Source of the DNA: PALSA-612 sp963755155
GTDB lineage: Bacteria > Actinomycetota > Thermoleophilia > Gaiellales > Gaiellaceae
DNA: 64,000 nt
Direction of reading: 5' to 3'
Assembly (NCBI GenBank): GCA_963755155.1
Contig: CAVWIV010000007.1
Location: forward strand, 620,001 to 684,000
In this document: in pieces, positions 34,935 to 42,982 of the stretch
Position numbering within the stretch: position 1 is the stretch's first letter
How the letters are laid out: every line of letters begins with the position of its first letter
The notes under the pieces: generated by a model
What the model was told of the DNA's origin: nothing
Database searches by the model: none
The model's input: only the letters and a program-made list of their open reading frames with translations
Made by a program: the position numbers and the translations under genes

Positions 34935-35389
34935 AGGTGGCTTTGCTGACCGCTGTGATGCTTCTCTCGCTCGGGCCCGTTTCGACCGCGGCGGTGGCGA
35001 GCGAGTCACAGCCGACGCTCGCCGAGATCGAGAGCGAGGTCGTGTGCCCCACGTGCCACACGACGCTTGACCAGTCGTCGTCCGCGGTGGCCCTCCGTAT
35101 GCGGACGTTCATCCGCGCGCGGATCGCCGCCGGCGACACGAAGTCGGAGATCAAGCGGAAGCTCGTCGACGACTTCGGCGAGCAGGTGCTCGCTTCGCCG
35201 CCGAAGCGCGGGTTCAACCTCCTGGCGTGGGTGCTGCCGCCGGTGCTCGTCGTCGCCGCGGGAGGGATTCTCGCGGTGCTCGCGGTGCGGTGGAGCCGCC
35301 GCCGTGATGCGGCTCCGGCGCTCGACGCGACGCCCGATCCCGCGCTCGACCGCCGCATCGACGACGAGCTCGCCCGCCTCGAGGACTGA
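34931..35389 (+). CDS. ccmH: Cytochrome c biogenesis protein CcmH-like
   Basis: A 152-residue protein with a signal peptide (residues 1-24), the CcmH helical domain with the redox motif VVCPTCHTTLDQSSSAVALR, then KSEIKRKLVDDFGEQVLASP and a C-terminal membrane helix (LLAWVLPPVLVVAAGGIL). The motif is CPTC rather than the proteobacterial CLVC. The ATG at 34931 overlaps the tlpA stop. It presents reduced apocytochrome to the heme lyase. Confidence 0.88.
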   Translation: MKVALLTAVMLLSLGPVSTAAVASESQPTLAEIESEVVCPTCHTTLDQSSSAVALRMRTFIRARIAAGDTKSEIKRKLVDDFGEQVLASPPKRGFNLLAWVLPPVLVVAAGGILAVLAVRWSRRRDAAPALDATPDPALDRRIDDELARLED

Positions 35390-35395
35390 GGAGGC

Positions 35396-36107
35396 ATGTC
35401 CGCCGGGAGCGTCCTCTTCGCGTTCGCCGCCGGCCTCATCTCGATCGTCACGCCATGCGTGCTGCCGCTCGTTCCCGGCTACCTCTCCGCCGTCTCCGCC
35501 GTCGAGCCGCACCGCCTCGGCGAGCCGGGGATCGCCCGGCGAGTCCTCGTGTCGAGCGTCCCCTTCTTCGTCAGGCTTCACGATCGTGTTCGTGGCGCTC
35601 GGGGCCGGCGCCGCCGCGCTCGGGGGCTTTCTGCCGCCGGACCGCCGAACAGAGGTCGCGGGACTGATCATGGTCGTGTTCGGGCTCGCCTTCCTGGGCC
35701 TCCTGCCGATTCCGGAGCGCGTGCTGGCGCCCGGGCTCGTCGACTCCGCTCGCCGCCGCGGGTCGGTGTTTCTCGGGGCGGCGTTCGCTGTCTGCGCGGC
35801 GCCCTGCGTCGGCCCCATCCTCGGCTCTGCGCTAGCGCTCGCCAGCCGCTCGAGCACGGTCGTGCAGGGTTCGCTGCTCCTCGTCGTCTACTCGCTCGGT
35901 CTGTCGCTGGGGTTCCTGCTGGCGGGCATCGGCTTCGTGCGGGCGATGGGGGCGTTCCGCTGGCTCCGCGACCGCTACCGCTACATCCAGTGGGCGAGCG
36001 GCGTCCTGCTCGTGGGGCTCGGGTTGCTGCTCTTCTTCCACCGGGACTACTGGCTGCGCGTGATGGCCAACCGCGTGCTCGAGCTCCTCGGCATCGAAAG
36101 CTTCTAG
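35396..36107 (+). CDS. ccdA: Cytochrome c biogenesis transmembrane protein CcdA, one frameshift
   Basis: ATG 35396 opens MSAGSVLFAFAAGLISIVTP with the first redox cysteine in TPCVLPLVPGY. After SSVPFFV (about 35570) the frame must shift to continue FTIVFVALGAGAAALGGFLP, then the second cysteine in AAPCVGPILGSALALA and the end LELLGIESF. Joined, this is a normal six-helix protein of about 237 residues moving electrons across the membrane to TlpA/CcmH. Its stop shares CTAG (36104-36107) with the convergent DUF309 gene. Confidence 0.85.
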
Positions 36108-36436
36108 AGCTCGACGGGCTCGAGTTCTAACGAGCCGCCTGAGACACGCTCGGCGGCTCGATCGACCTGAGCGAGCACGGCCGCGACGTCGACGCTGCGG
36201 TGCACAGGTGCGTACGGGGTGAGGCGCCGGCGCGCTTTCTCCAGCTGCCTCTCGCAGCCCGTCCGCTTGCCGCGACCCGCCTGATACCACGCGACGGCGA
36301 CGTGGACGAGGCCCTGGCAGAAGTCCCGCTCGCCGGCGTCGGCCGACCGCCAGGCCGTCTCCAGCTCCTCGTGCGCCTCGAAGTACTCGCGTCGCCGGAC
36401 GAGCTCGAGCCCTGCGGAAAGCGCGGCCTCGTTCAC
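36104..36436 (-). CDS. DUF309-family protein
   Basis: A 110-residue helical protein from GTG 36436. The family signature EYFEAHEELETAWRSADAGE is followed by QGLVHVAVAWYQAGRGKRTG and LEKARRRLTPYAP. It is cytosolic with conserved acidic/histidine positions; function unknown. It diverges from the gene at 36457, with only 20 bases between the start codons. Confidence 0.85.
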   Translation of the reverse strand: MNEAALSAGLELVRRREYFEAHEELETAWRSADAGERDFCQGLVHVAVAWYQAGRGKRTGCERQLEKARRRLTPYAPVHRSVDVAAVLAQVDRAAERVSGGSLELEPVEL

Positions 36437-36444
36437 GACGGTGC

Positions 36445-36450
36445 TATGTT
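36445..36450 (+). promoter_or_regulatory. Leaderless -10 box for the gene at 36457
   Basis: TATGTT ends 6 bases before GTG 36457, inside the 20-base divergent gap. Confidence 0.55.
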
Positions 36451-36456
36451 CCGGCC

Positions 36457-36771
36457 GTGGCGACGATCCTGCTGGCCGGGGTCGATCTCTTCTTCCGGGG
36501 CAAGCTCGACGTGCTCCTCGTGGGCCATCAGCTGGTCACGACGGACACGGTCGAGGCGCCCGAGCTCGTGATCGCGGACATCTCTCGCATCGAGCCGAAC
36601 GAGGTCGCCGATGCCTATCCGGACATTCCGATCGTCGGCTTCACGAGCCACACGGACACCGCCGGTTTGCGCCGCGCGCACGAGGCCGGCTTCGACCAGG
36701 TGCTCGCGAAATCGGCGCTCGTGGAGCGCGCGCCTCACGTGATTGACCAGCTGCTCACGCCGGTAGAGTGA
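36457..36771 (+). CDS. Receiver-like (CheY-fold) protein without phosphoacceptor context
   Basis: A 104-residue protein beginning MATILLAGVDLFFRGKLDVL. It has an alternating beta/alpha pattern with PELVIADISRIEPNEVADAY and PIVGFTSHTDTAGLRRAHEA, GFDQVLAKSAL, as in response-regulator receivers: an aspartate in VIADIS, a Thr/Ser in GFTSH and a lysine in LAKSA. No output domain. Phosphorylation is uncertain because the N-terminal acidic pair is replaced (AGVDLF). No kinase is nearby. Confidence 0.65.
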   Translation: MATILLAGVDLFFRGKLDVLLVGHQLVTTDTVEAPELVIADISRIEPNEVADAYPDIPIVGFTSHTDTAGLRRAHEAGFDQVLAKSALVERAPHVIDQLLTPVE

Positions 36772-36789
36772 ATCGCTCTAGGAGCCGTC

Positions 36790-37092
36790 GTGACGTACAT
36801 CATCGCTGAGCCCTGCATAGACATCAAAGACCTGTCGTGCGTGGACGTCTGTCCCGTCGACTGCATCCACGTGTACGACCGCATTCTCGTCATCGACCCC
36901 GAGGAGTGCATCGATTGCGGGGCATGCGAACCGGAGTGCCCGGTCGAGGCGATCTTCCCCGAGGACGCGCTGCCGGAGAAGTGGGAGCCGTTCGTGAAGA
37001 TCAACTACGCCTTCCCCGACGCTGGCGAGATCAACAAGCTCACCGACGAGTACGCGCTCGAGCACAACGTCCAGAACGAGCCGATCGCCTAG
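36790..37092 (+). CDS. fdxA: Seven-iron ferredoxin (FdxA type)
   Basis: A 100-residue electron carrier. The first cluster cysteines are in EPCIDIKDLSCVDVCPVDCI and the 4Fe-4S set is ECIDCGACEPECPVEAIF. The long C-terminal part (PEKWEPFVKINYAFPDAGEI) is typical of actinobacterial FdxA. Unlike its neighbours it has a leader: TAGAGT (36764-36769), then AGGAG before GTG 36790. Confidence 0.93.
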   Translation: MTYIIAEPCIDIKDLSCVDVCPVDCIHVYDRILVIDPEECIDCGACEPECPVEAIFPEDALPEKWEPFVKINYAFPDAGEINKLTDEYALEHNVQNEPIA

Positions 37093-37095
37093 CCC

Positions 37096-37758
37096 GTGGA
37101 GCTCGAGCGGCTCGACCATGTGGCGCTCTGGGTCGAAGACCGTGACGCGGTCGCGGAGTTTGCGAATACGCATCTCGGGATGCACGTCATCGAGCGCACG
37201 GAGCGGTTCACGCTCGTCGGCTCACACGCGCGCCACGGCAAGCTGACGCTGTTCGCAGAGGCGCCTGGGCGCGAGCCCGGGCCGCTGGCCGAGATCGGGC
37301 TTCGCGTCACGCGCCTCGACCAAGCGATCGAGGCGCTGCCGGACGGGCATGAGGAGCGGTTCGAGATCTGCGACGGCCTCTGGATCCGCCTCGTCGAGGC
37401 GGAGACCGAGGTCGAGTACGACCTCCACCACGTCGCGCTGCGTACCGCCGATCCGGGTCGTGCGATGGCTGAGTGGCACGCGCTCGGCATGAAGCCGGCG
37501 GGGGAGAGCAGGCTGGAGGTTGCGGGCGCCTACGTCGAGCTCTGGCCCGGCGATCCCGGCGATCCGGAGCGCCCGCTGCTCAACCACCTCGGCGTGCTCG
37601 TCGAGTCCGCGGACGAGTGGAAGCAGGTCGCGGAGCAGGCGGGCGCCGCGATCGCGGACGTCGTCGATGCGCCGAACACGTACGCGGTGTTCGTCTGGGG
37701 CCCCGAGCGCGTGAAGCTCGAGTACGTCGAGCACAAGCCCGGCTTTTCGCTCGAGTGA
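37096..37758 (+). CDS. Two-domain VOC (glyoxalase/extradiol dioxygenase-like) protein
   Basis: A 220-residue protein with two vicinal-oxygen-chelate modules: LERLDHVALWVEDRDAVAEF at the start and YDLHHVALRTADPGRAMAEW in the middle, ending with VKLEYVEHKPG. Metal-ligand candidates are His in DHVAL, His in HHVAL and Glu in KLEYVE. The substrate is not evident. GTG 37096 follows the fdxA stop by 3 bases, and the 3' end overlaps the FAD protein gene (GTGA). Confidence 0.8.
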   Translation: MELERLDHVALWVEDRDAVAEFANTHLGMHVIERTERFTLVGSHARHGKLTLFAEAPGREPGPLAEIGLRVTRLDQAIEALPDGHEERFEICDGLWIRLVEAETEVEYDLHHVALRTADPGRAMAEWHALGMKPAGESRLEVAGAYVELWPGDPGDPERPLLNHLGVLVESADEWKQVAEQAGAAIADVVDAPNTYAVFVWGPERVKLEYVEHKPGFSLE

Positions 37759-38834
37759 CAGTCACCGTCGCGGGGGCGGGCATGGCCGGCCTCGTCGCGG
37801 CGGCGCGCCTTCGCGAGCTCGGCGTGACGCCGACGGTCCGCGAGAAGGGGGATCGGCCCGGTGGGTCGATGGTCCTCTCGAGCGGCGTCATCTGGCGGCA
37901 CCACACGCTGGCGGAGTTCCGCGCCGAATGCGCGGGCGGGGACCCCGACCTCCAGGCACTCGTCGTGGAGCAGCTGGACGAACGCCTCGACTGGCTCGAG
38001 TCGCTCGGCGCGACGGTCACGGAACGCGAGACCGTGAATCCGCTCACGACCGGCAGGCGATTCGTGCCGGACGCGCTCGTTGCGGCCCTGTCGCGGGCGG
38101 CAGGCGAGGTTCGACTCGGAGAACCGCTCCTGGAGCTCGGTGACGAGCCGTTCGTCCTCGCCACCGGCGGCTTTGGCGTGGCGCTCGCTCGCAGGCTCGA
38201 GCTTCCGCTGCGGGCGAGCCCGTGGAGCGAGGGGGACGGATTCGCCCTCGCGCGCCAGCGTGGTGCGGCCGCGACGCGCGGGATGGATGAGTTCTTCGGG
38301 CGTGTCCAGCCCGCGAGCCCGGCTCGCGTGGGCGAAGGGGACTTCGTGAGGCTCGCCCAGCTGTACGGCCGTCACGCTCTCGTGCTCGACGAGACGGGCG
38401 CGGTGGTCGAGAGCGCCGAGTGCGCCTGGCACGAAAACGACCTCGTCCAGGAGATCGCGCGGCGGCCGGCGGGTCGGGCGTGGTTCGTCGTCGCAGAGGA
38501 GACGCTCGACCTCGCATCCGGTGACGCGACTGTCCGCGAGCGGATCGAATCCGCCCGCGAAGCGGGCGGGACGGTCGTGGCGCCCCGAGACCTCACGTTC
38601 AGCGTGCCGGACAGCTACGCGCTGGCCGTTCATGTCACGGCCTCGGTCACGCACACGATCGGCGGCATCGCCGTCGACCGAGCGGCCCGAGTGCTCGACG
38701 ACGAGGGCTCGCCGATCGACGGTCTCTACGCGGCGGGCGTCGACGTCGGTGGCCTCGCGACCGGCGGCTATTCGAGCGGTCTCGCGGCCGCGCTCGTTCT
38801 TGGCTGCGTCGCCGCGGAGTCGATAGCCGGTTAG
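37755..38834 (+). CDS. FAD-dependent oxidoreductase (fumarate reductase/flavocytochrome-like)
   Basis: A 359-residue flavoprotein from GTG 37755. The N-terminal dinucleotide motif is VTVAGAGMAGLVAAARLREL, followed by KGDRPGGSMVLSSGVIW. A second FAD motif lies at the end (DGLYAAGVDVGGLATGGYSS, GLAAALVLGCVAAESI). It resembles FAD_binding_2 proteins, which reduce or dehydrogenate small acids, steroids or quinones. The neighbouring VOC protein and ferredoxin may be partners, but this is only inferred from coupling. Confidence 0.78.
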   Translation: MTVTVAGAGMAGLVAAARLRELGVTPTVREKGDRPGGSMVLSSGVIWRHHTLAEFRAECAGGDPDLQALVVEQLDERLDWLESLGATVTERETVNPLTTGRRFVPDALVAALSRAAGEVRLGEPLLELGDEPFVLATGGFGVALARRLELPLRASPWSEGDGFALARQRGAAATRGMDEFFGRVQPASPARVGEGDFVRLAQLYGRHALVLDETGAVVESAECAWHENDLVQEIARRPAGRAWFVVAEETLDLASGDATVRERIESAREAGGTVVAPRDLTFSVPDSYALAVHVTASVTHTIGGIAVDRAARVLDDEGSPIDGLYAAGVDVGGLATGGYSSGLAAALVLGCVAAESIAG

Positions 38835-39718
38835 AGCAGCTCGAGCTGGAGGGCAGGCTCTCGCGACTTCAGCCGTCGGCCGCGAGGGAACGGCCGCTCC
38901 TTGCGCGCTGCCGAAACGAGATCGCGCACGCGTTGCTCGGTGGCGCGGGGCGGATACGCGCGCTCGCCATAGAGCCGCTCGTAGAACGGCGCGAGCTCCG
39001 GCCAGTCTTCGGCCAGCTGGGAGAGAAAGTGCTCGCGAGTCCCCGGACGGAGGTTGACGACGCTAGCCCAGACGTGCGTCGCGCCGGCTTCGCGGGCCGC
39101 CTCCACGACCTCCCGCAGCTGGTGCGGCCCGTCCGAGATGCCGGGCAGGACAGGTGCGACCGCGACACCCGCTTCGACTCCCGCCTCGCGGAGCACGGCG
39201 AGGGCCCGAAGCCGCTGGCGTGGCGGAGCCGTCCCGGGCTCGGTGCGTCGCCACACGTCCTCGTCGAGCGTGGGCACCGAGAAGCTCACGCTCACGCGCG
39301 CACGGACGGCCGCCTCGGCGAGCACGGCGACGTCGCGCACGATCAGCGGCCCACGGGTGACGATGTGGAACGGGTTTGCGGCATCTCGCAGCGCCTCGAG
39401 GCACCCACGCGTGAGCCGATACCGCCCCTCGACCGGCTGGTACGGGTCGGTGGCGGCGCCGATGGCGATCGACTCGCCGCGCCACGACTTCCGAGCGAGC
39501 TCCCGCCGGAGAACGCCGGCCACGTTCACCTTGACGCGGATCGAGACGCCATACGCCTCGCCGGACGGACGGTCGGCCCGATGCTCGAACGCCCTCACGT
39601 AACAGAACGTGCAGCGGTGGACGCAGCCCATGTACGGATTGAGCGACCAGGCAAACGGCATCCCCTTGACGCGGTTGAGCGCTGTCTTGCACGGCTCCTC
39701 GCGATACTCTGCCCGCAC
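38831..39718 (-). CDS. Radical SAM protein, Rv2578c type, under an SOS box
   Basis: A 295-residue iron-sulfur enzyme. The cluster motif is CVHRCTFCYVRAFEHRAD; before it come CKTALNRVKGMPFAWSLNPYMG and after it AIGAATDPYQPVEGRYRLTR. This matches the mycobacterial Rv2578c/SplB-related group. GTG 39718 is chosen because TATTCT (39725-39730, reverse strand) ends 6 bases upstream, and immediately beyond is a perfect SOS palindrome. A role in DNA damage response is therefore plausible. The stop overlaps that of the convergent FAD gene by 4 bases (TTAG). Confidence 0.85.
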   Translation of the reverse strand: MRAEYREEPCKTALNRVKGMPFAWSLNPYMGCVHRCTFCYVRAFEHRADRPSGEAYGVSIRVKVNVAGVLRRELARKSWRGESIAIGAATDPYQPVEGRYRLTRGCLEALRDAANPFHIVTRGPLIVRDVAVLAEAAVRARVSVSFSVPTLDEDVWRRTEPGTAPPRQRLRALAVLREAGVEAGVAVAPVLPGISDGPHQLREVVEAAREAGATHVWASVVNLRPGTREHFLSQLAEDWPELAPFYERLYGERAYPPRATEQRVRDLVSAARKERPFPRGRRLKSREPALQLELL

Positions 39719-39730
39719 GCAGGCAGAATA

Positions 39731-39742
39731 GAACATATGTTC
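39731..39742 (-). promoter_or_regulatory. LexA (SOS) box upstream of the radical SAM gene
   Basis: GAACATATGTTC is a perfect 12-base palindrome matching the Gram-positive LexA consensus GAAC-N4-GTTC. It directly abuts the -10 box TATTCT (39725-39730) and lies in the 26 bases between the stop of the phosphotransferase gene and the start of the radical SAM gene, which is the right place for repression. Confidence 0.75.
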
Positions 39743-39744
39743 GC

Positions 39745-40608
39745 TTAGCGCAAGGGTGGTAGGTCGAGCGTTTCCGCTGCCCAGCGGAGGGCGTGGACGA
39801 GGTCGCCGGCCATGTCCTCGCGCAGAGTCGAGCCGGAAGCCGCCCACTCAGGCAGTGGCTTCGGCGCCTCGAGCGCGAAGTGCCCGGCTAGCGAGGCTGC
39901 GTAGGCGCCCTCGTTCGGCAGGTCGACAGCCGGTGTCCGGCCGCCTTCGGCGCGGGCGCTCAGCACCGCGAACGCGACATCGGTCCAGCGCGACCCCTTC
40001 ACGGATGCGCCCCAGTCGACGAGCACCGCCCGGTCGCCGACGAACGCCACGTTGCCGCTATACACGTCGTTGTGCACGAGGTGCTCTCCCGTGTAGTCCG
40101 CATCGTCCTCGGCCGAGATCAGCACCGGAAAGGCGCGCTCCAGCCACTCCCGGGAACACAGCCCAAGCTCCAGGAGTGAAGTTGGATCGGTTGCCACCTG
40201 TTCCCAGCGGGAAGGCGGCGGCTCCTGAACGGGAAGATCGCGAGGGGGAACGGCTGCGGCTGTCGCGTCGAGGGTGTGGAACAGCGGCGTAACGTCCGCC
40301 GGATACGGCGGAGGCCAGTGCGCGTCCTTCAGGTGGTCGATCGCCAGGACGGCACGTTCCCCGCTGTCGGCAAAGCCGCGATAACCGGGTAGAAAGGGCC
40401 CGTGGACGTGCTGATAGACCGTTGCTTCGCGGCGGAGCATGTGCAGCGAGCCTTCGTCCTCGGCTTGCTTGACGAACGCGCGCCCGTCCGCGGTCTCGAC
40501 GCGCCACCGCTCGGATCGTGTGTAGCCGCCCGCGCTGATGCGCTCGAAGGAACGCGGCGGCGAGCCGAGTGCTGCCGTAACGAGCTCGAGGTCGGGTTGT
40601 GACATCAC
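39745..40608 (-). CDS. APH/fructosamine-kinase-like phosphotransferase
   Basis: A kinase-fold protein of about 287 residues, start GTG 40608 or ATG 40605 (AGGAGAGGG upstream). It contains a Gly-rich N-lobe (ERISAGGYTRSERWRVET), the lysine in RAFVKQAEDEGS, the catalytic loop LVHNDVYSGNVAF and the metal motif VLVDWGASVKGS. It may phosphorylate a small hydroxyl compound or a sugar amine. The substrate is unknown; antibiotic resistance should not be assumed. A TATA-type promoter shared with the divergent 40682 gene lies upstream. Confidence 0.78.
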   Translation of the reverse strand: MMSQPDLELVTAALGSPPRSFERISAGGYTRSERWRVETADGRAFVKQAEDEGSLHMLRREATVYQHVHGPFLPGYRGFADSGERAVLAIDHLKDAHWPPPYPADVTPLFHTLDATAAAVPPRDLPVQEPPPSRWEQVATDPTSLLELGLCSREWLERAFPVLISAEDDADYTGEHLVHNDVYSGNVAFVGDRAVLVDWGASVKGSRWTDVAFAVLSARAEGGRTPAVDLPNEGAYAASLAGHFALEAPKPLPEWAASGSTLREDMAGDLVHALRWAAETLDLPPLR

Positions 40609-40615
40609 CCTCTCC

Positions 40616-40621
40616 TATACT
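40616..40621 (+). promoter_or_regulatory. -10 box of the CorC/HlyC gene
   Basis: TATACT, with a leader of about 55 bases to GTG 40682, where GGAGG is the ribosome site. The reverse strand reads AGTATA over the same bases and could serve the divergent phosphotransferase gene. Confidence 0.5.
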
Positions 40622-40681
40622 GACGCCGAGCATCTTGGAAGACGAGCTGCCGCCCAGTACCTGGGCCCCGGAGGACGGGGC

Positions 40682-41980
40682 GTGAGCGAGCTGGGCCGCA
40701 TCGTCGCCGTATTCGTGCTCGTGCTCGGGAATGCGATCTTCGTGGCCGCCGAGTACGCGCTTGTGACGGCGCGCCGCAGCCGTCTCGAGCCGCGCGCCGA
40801 GGGTGGCAGCCGCCCCGCGGAGACGGCGCTGAGGCTGATGGACGAGCCGGTGCGGTTCATCAGCACCGTGCAGGTCGGCATCACGATCTTCGGGATCATG
40901 CTCGGTGCCATCGGCGGCCCGCTCGTCTCCGATCTCTTCGAGGGCATCCCCGGCTGGCTCGCGTTCGCGATCGCGTTTCTCGTGCTGACATACCTCTCGG
41001 TCGTCCTCGGAGAGCTGGTGCCGAAGGCCATCTCCCTCCAGAAGGCCGAAACCGTGGCGCTCGTGCTCGCGGTCCCGCTCGACTGGCTCGGCCGCATCGC
41101 GTACCCGATCGTCTGGGTGCTCCAGAAGTCGGCAGACGCCGTCACGCGGCTCTTCGGGATCGAGCCGGCGCCGGCGGGTGTGCTGACGCACACAGCCGAG
41201 GACATCCGGATGATCGTGGCCCACGCTGAGGAGTCGGGAGAGCTCGAAGTGGAGGAGCGCGAGATGCTCTACAAGGTCTTCGACTTCGCCGACAAGGAGG
41301 TGACCGACGTCATGGTGCCGCGGCCCGAGGTCGTCGCGCTGTCGATCGACCTTCCGGCCGAGGAGTGCCTCGCGGCGGCCATGGAGGCGCCGTACACCCG
41401 CTATCCGGTCTACCGCGATTCGCTCGACACGGTCATCGGCATCCTTCACATACGAGACCTCATGCGCGAGGGCAACGCGCAGGGAGGCTACGACAAGGTG
41501 GACGTCGAGGCGCTCCTAAGGCCGGCACACAGCGTGCCGGAGACGAAGGATCTCGCCGCGCTGCTACACGACTTCCGCCGCACGAAGGAGCACCTCGCGG
41601 TCGTCGTCGACGAGTACGGCACGACGGAGGGCATCGTCACGCTCGAGGACCTGCTCGAGGAGATCGTCGGCGAGATCGAGGACGAGTTCGACCTTCCCGA
41701 CGAGTCCGTGGAGCAGCTCCCCGACGGCCGCATCCGCATCTCGGGCACGTTCTCCGTGGACGACTTCAACGAGGAGTTCGACCGGTCGCTACCCGTCGAG
41801 GATTACCACACGATGGCGGGGTTCGTCTTCGGCCTGCTCGGCAGGGCGCCGGAGCCCGGGGACGAGGTGGCGCACGACGGCACGCACTTCACGGTCGTCG
41901 ACGTCGAGGGCACGCGGATCGAGCGCCTCGAGGTCGAGTTCGCCGCGGTCGAGGCGGCGTCCGAAGAAAACGAGGACTGA
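40682..41980 (+). CDS. CNNM/CorC (HlyC) family membrane protein with CBS pair
   Basis: A 432-residue protein. The N-terminal CNNM membrane domain has about four helices (GRIVAVFVLVLGNAIFVAAE, TVQVGITIFGIMLGAIGG), then two CBS domains (VTDVMVPRPEVVALSIDLPA, EHLAVVVDEYGTTEGIVTLE), and a C-terminal CorC/HlyC domain (LPDGRIRISGTFSVDDFNEE). The family is linked to magnesium or cobalt export. Start GTG 40682 has GGAGG 10 bases upstream. Length and domain order are typical. Confidence 0.92.
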   Translation: MSELGRIVAVFVLVLGNAIFVAAEYALVTARRSRLEPRAEGGSRPAETALRLMDEPVRFISTVQVGITIFGIMLGAIGGPLVSDLFEGIPGWLAFAIAFLVLTYLSVVLGELVPKAISLQKAETVALVLAVPLDWLGRIAYPIVWVLQKSADAVTRLFGIEPAPAGVLTHTAEDIRMIVAHAEESGELEVEEREMLYKVFDFADKEVTDVMVPRPEVVALSIDLPAEECLAAAMEAPYTRYPVYRDSLDTVIGILHIRDLMREGNAQGGYDKVDVEALLRPAHSVPETKDLAALLHDFRRTKEHLAVVVDEYGTTEGIVTLEDLLEEIVGEIEDEFDLPDESVEQLPDGRIRISGTFSVDDFNEEFDRSLPVEDYHTMAGFVFGLLGRAPEPGDEVAHDGTHFTVVDVEGTRIERLEVEFAAVEAASEENED

Positions 41981-41983
41981 CGG

Positions 41984-42595
41984 TCAGCCGAGCGCGGCGG
42001 CGAGGGCGTTGTGCCCGGCGCGCAGCACAGGGGCGCCGTGCGACGTGAGCACGCGGTCGATGGGCCGGTCGAGTAGCGGCCGCAGTGCCTTGCGGACGGC
42101 CGGCTGGCCGCCCTTCCCCACCCAGCGGGCGGGGCAGATCCGCAGCGGGTCCCCGAGCAGCACGTCGCCCGCCACGAGCGCCCGCTGTGGCAGTAGATAG
42201 ACGAGTTCGGCGGCGCGTCCTGACGCATGGGCCTCGATGTTCCCGGGCAGCACGTCCCCGGGCTGGATCGCGTTCGGCGCGGAGGCGATGCGGCGCTCCA
42301 CAGGCTTCGCGCTCCGCGCGGGCACCCACAGGTTCGCCTTGTAGCGCTTCGCGAGCTCGGCCGAGCTCCGGACGTGCCAGTAGACGGTCAGGACGATGTG
42401 CACCGGGCTCGCCGCGCGCTCGACGTCGGCGTCGAGGTACTCGAGGAACCGCTCGGAGTCCTCCGGCGGCACGAGCGGGTCGAAGAGCACGGTCGCGTCA
42501 TCCGTCTCGAGGTAGACACAACCGACGTCCTTCCGCCACTCCTCGTGGTAGGCAGTCCAGCGCCAGAGCCCCGGCGCGATCCTGTGGACGTCCAT
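41984..42595 (-). CDS. Metallo-beta-lactamase-fold protein lacking the metal motif
   Basis: A protein of about 203 residues with the overall order of an MBL fold (DVGCVYLETDDATVLFDPLV, ALVAGDVLLGD, VLTSHGAPVL), but where HxHxDH should stand it reads IVLTVYWHVRSSAELAKRY. It is thus probably a non-hydrolytic or binding member. ATG 42595 is leaderless: TAGGTT (42602-42607, reverse strand) ends 6 bases away and its TAG is the stop of the upstream mec gene. It is last in the cysteine cluster, so a role in sulfur handling is only inferred. Confidence 0.72.
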   Translation of the reverse strand: MDVHRIAPGLWRWTAYHEEWRKDVGCVYLETDDATVLFDPLVPPEDSERFLEYLDADVERAASPVHIVLTVYWHVRSSAELAKRYKANLWVPARSAKPVERRIASAPNAIQPGDVLPGNIEAHASGRAAELVYLLPQRALVAGDVLLGDPLRICPARWVGKGGQPAVRKALRPLLDRPIDRVLTSHGAPVLRAGHNALAAALG

Positions 42596-42604
42596 CGGGT
42601 GAAC

Positions 42605-42982
42605 CTAACTGCTATCGACTACGAGTGGCTCCGTCTTTCCGTCGCGGATGCGCCACGCAGCGAGCTCGCCGGTGGCGGCCGAGAGAATGAAGTACGGGCG
42701 GCCCTGCCAGAGCCCGATGTTCGCGAGATCCGTCCGCGAGGGGCGTGCCGAGTCGGTCGGATGCGAGTGAAACACCGCAAGCTCGTAGCCCTCGTCCTCG
42801 AGGAACCAGATCTCGGGATCGACGTCGAGCTCGAAGCGGTACGGCGACGCGGCGCGGTTGCGGCCGGGCTCGTAGCGGGTCGCCTTTCCGTCGCGGAAGA
42901 CGAGCAGGCCGCAGGCTTCGTTCGGCGCTTCCTCGGCGGCGTGCTGCTCCAGGCGGCGCCTGATCGCCTCGGGCACTACCAC
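42605..42982 (-). CDS. mec: JAMM metallopeptidase, Mec-type (CysO-cysteine hydrolase)
   Basis: A JAB1/MPN zinc peptidase of about 125 residues. It has the acidic residue in EEAPNEACGLLVF and the full motif VFHSHPTDSARPSRTD (HxH, then Asp). In mycobacteria this protein releases cysteine from the CysO thiocarboxylate adduct. Start GTG 42982 (or GTG 42976) overlaps the cysM stop. Directly downstream of cysM, as expected. Confidence 0.88.
   Translation of the reverse strand: MVVPEAIRRRLEQHAAEEAPNEACGLLVFRDGKATRYEPGRNRAASPYRFELDVDPEIWFLEDEGYELAVFHSHPTDSARPSRTDLANIGLWQGRPYFILSAATGELAAWRIRDGKTEPLVVDSS

Noticed and set aside
39745..40608. Aminoglycoside resistance gene
   Set aside because: The APH fold is shared by many metabolic kinases, and no resistance-specific signature or mobile context is present.
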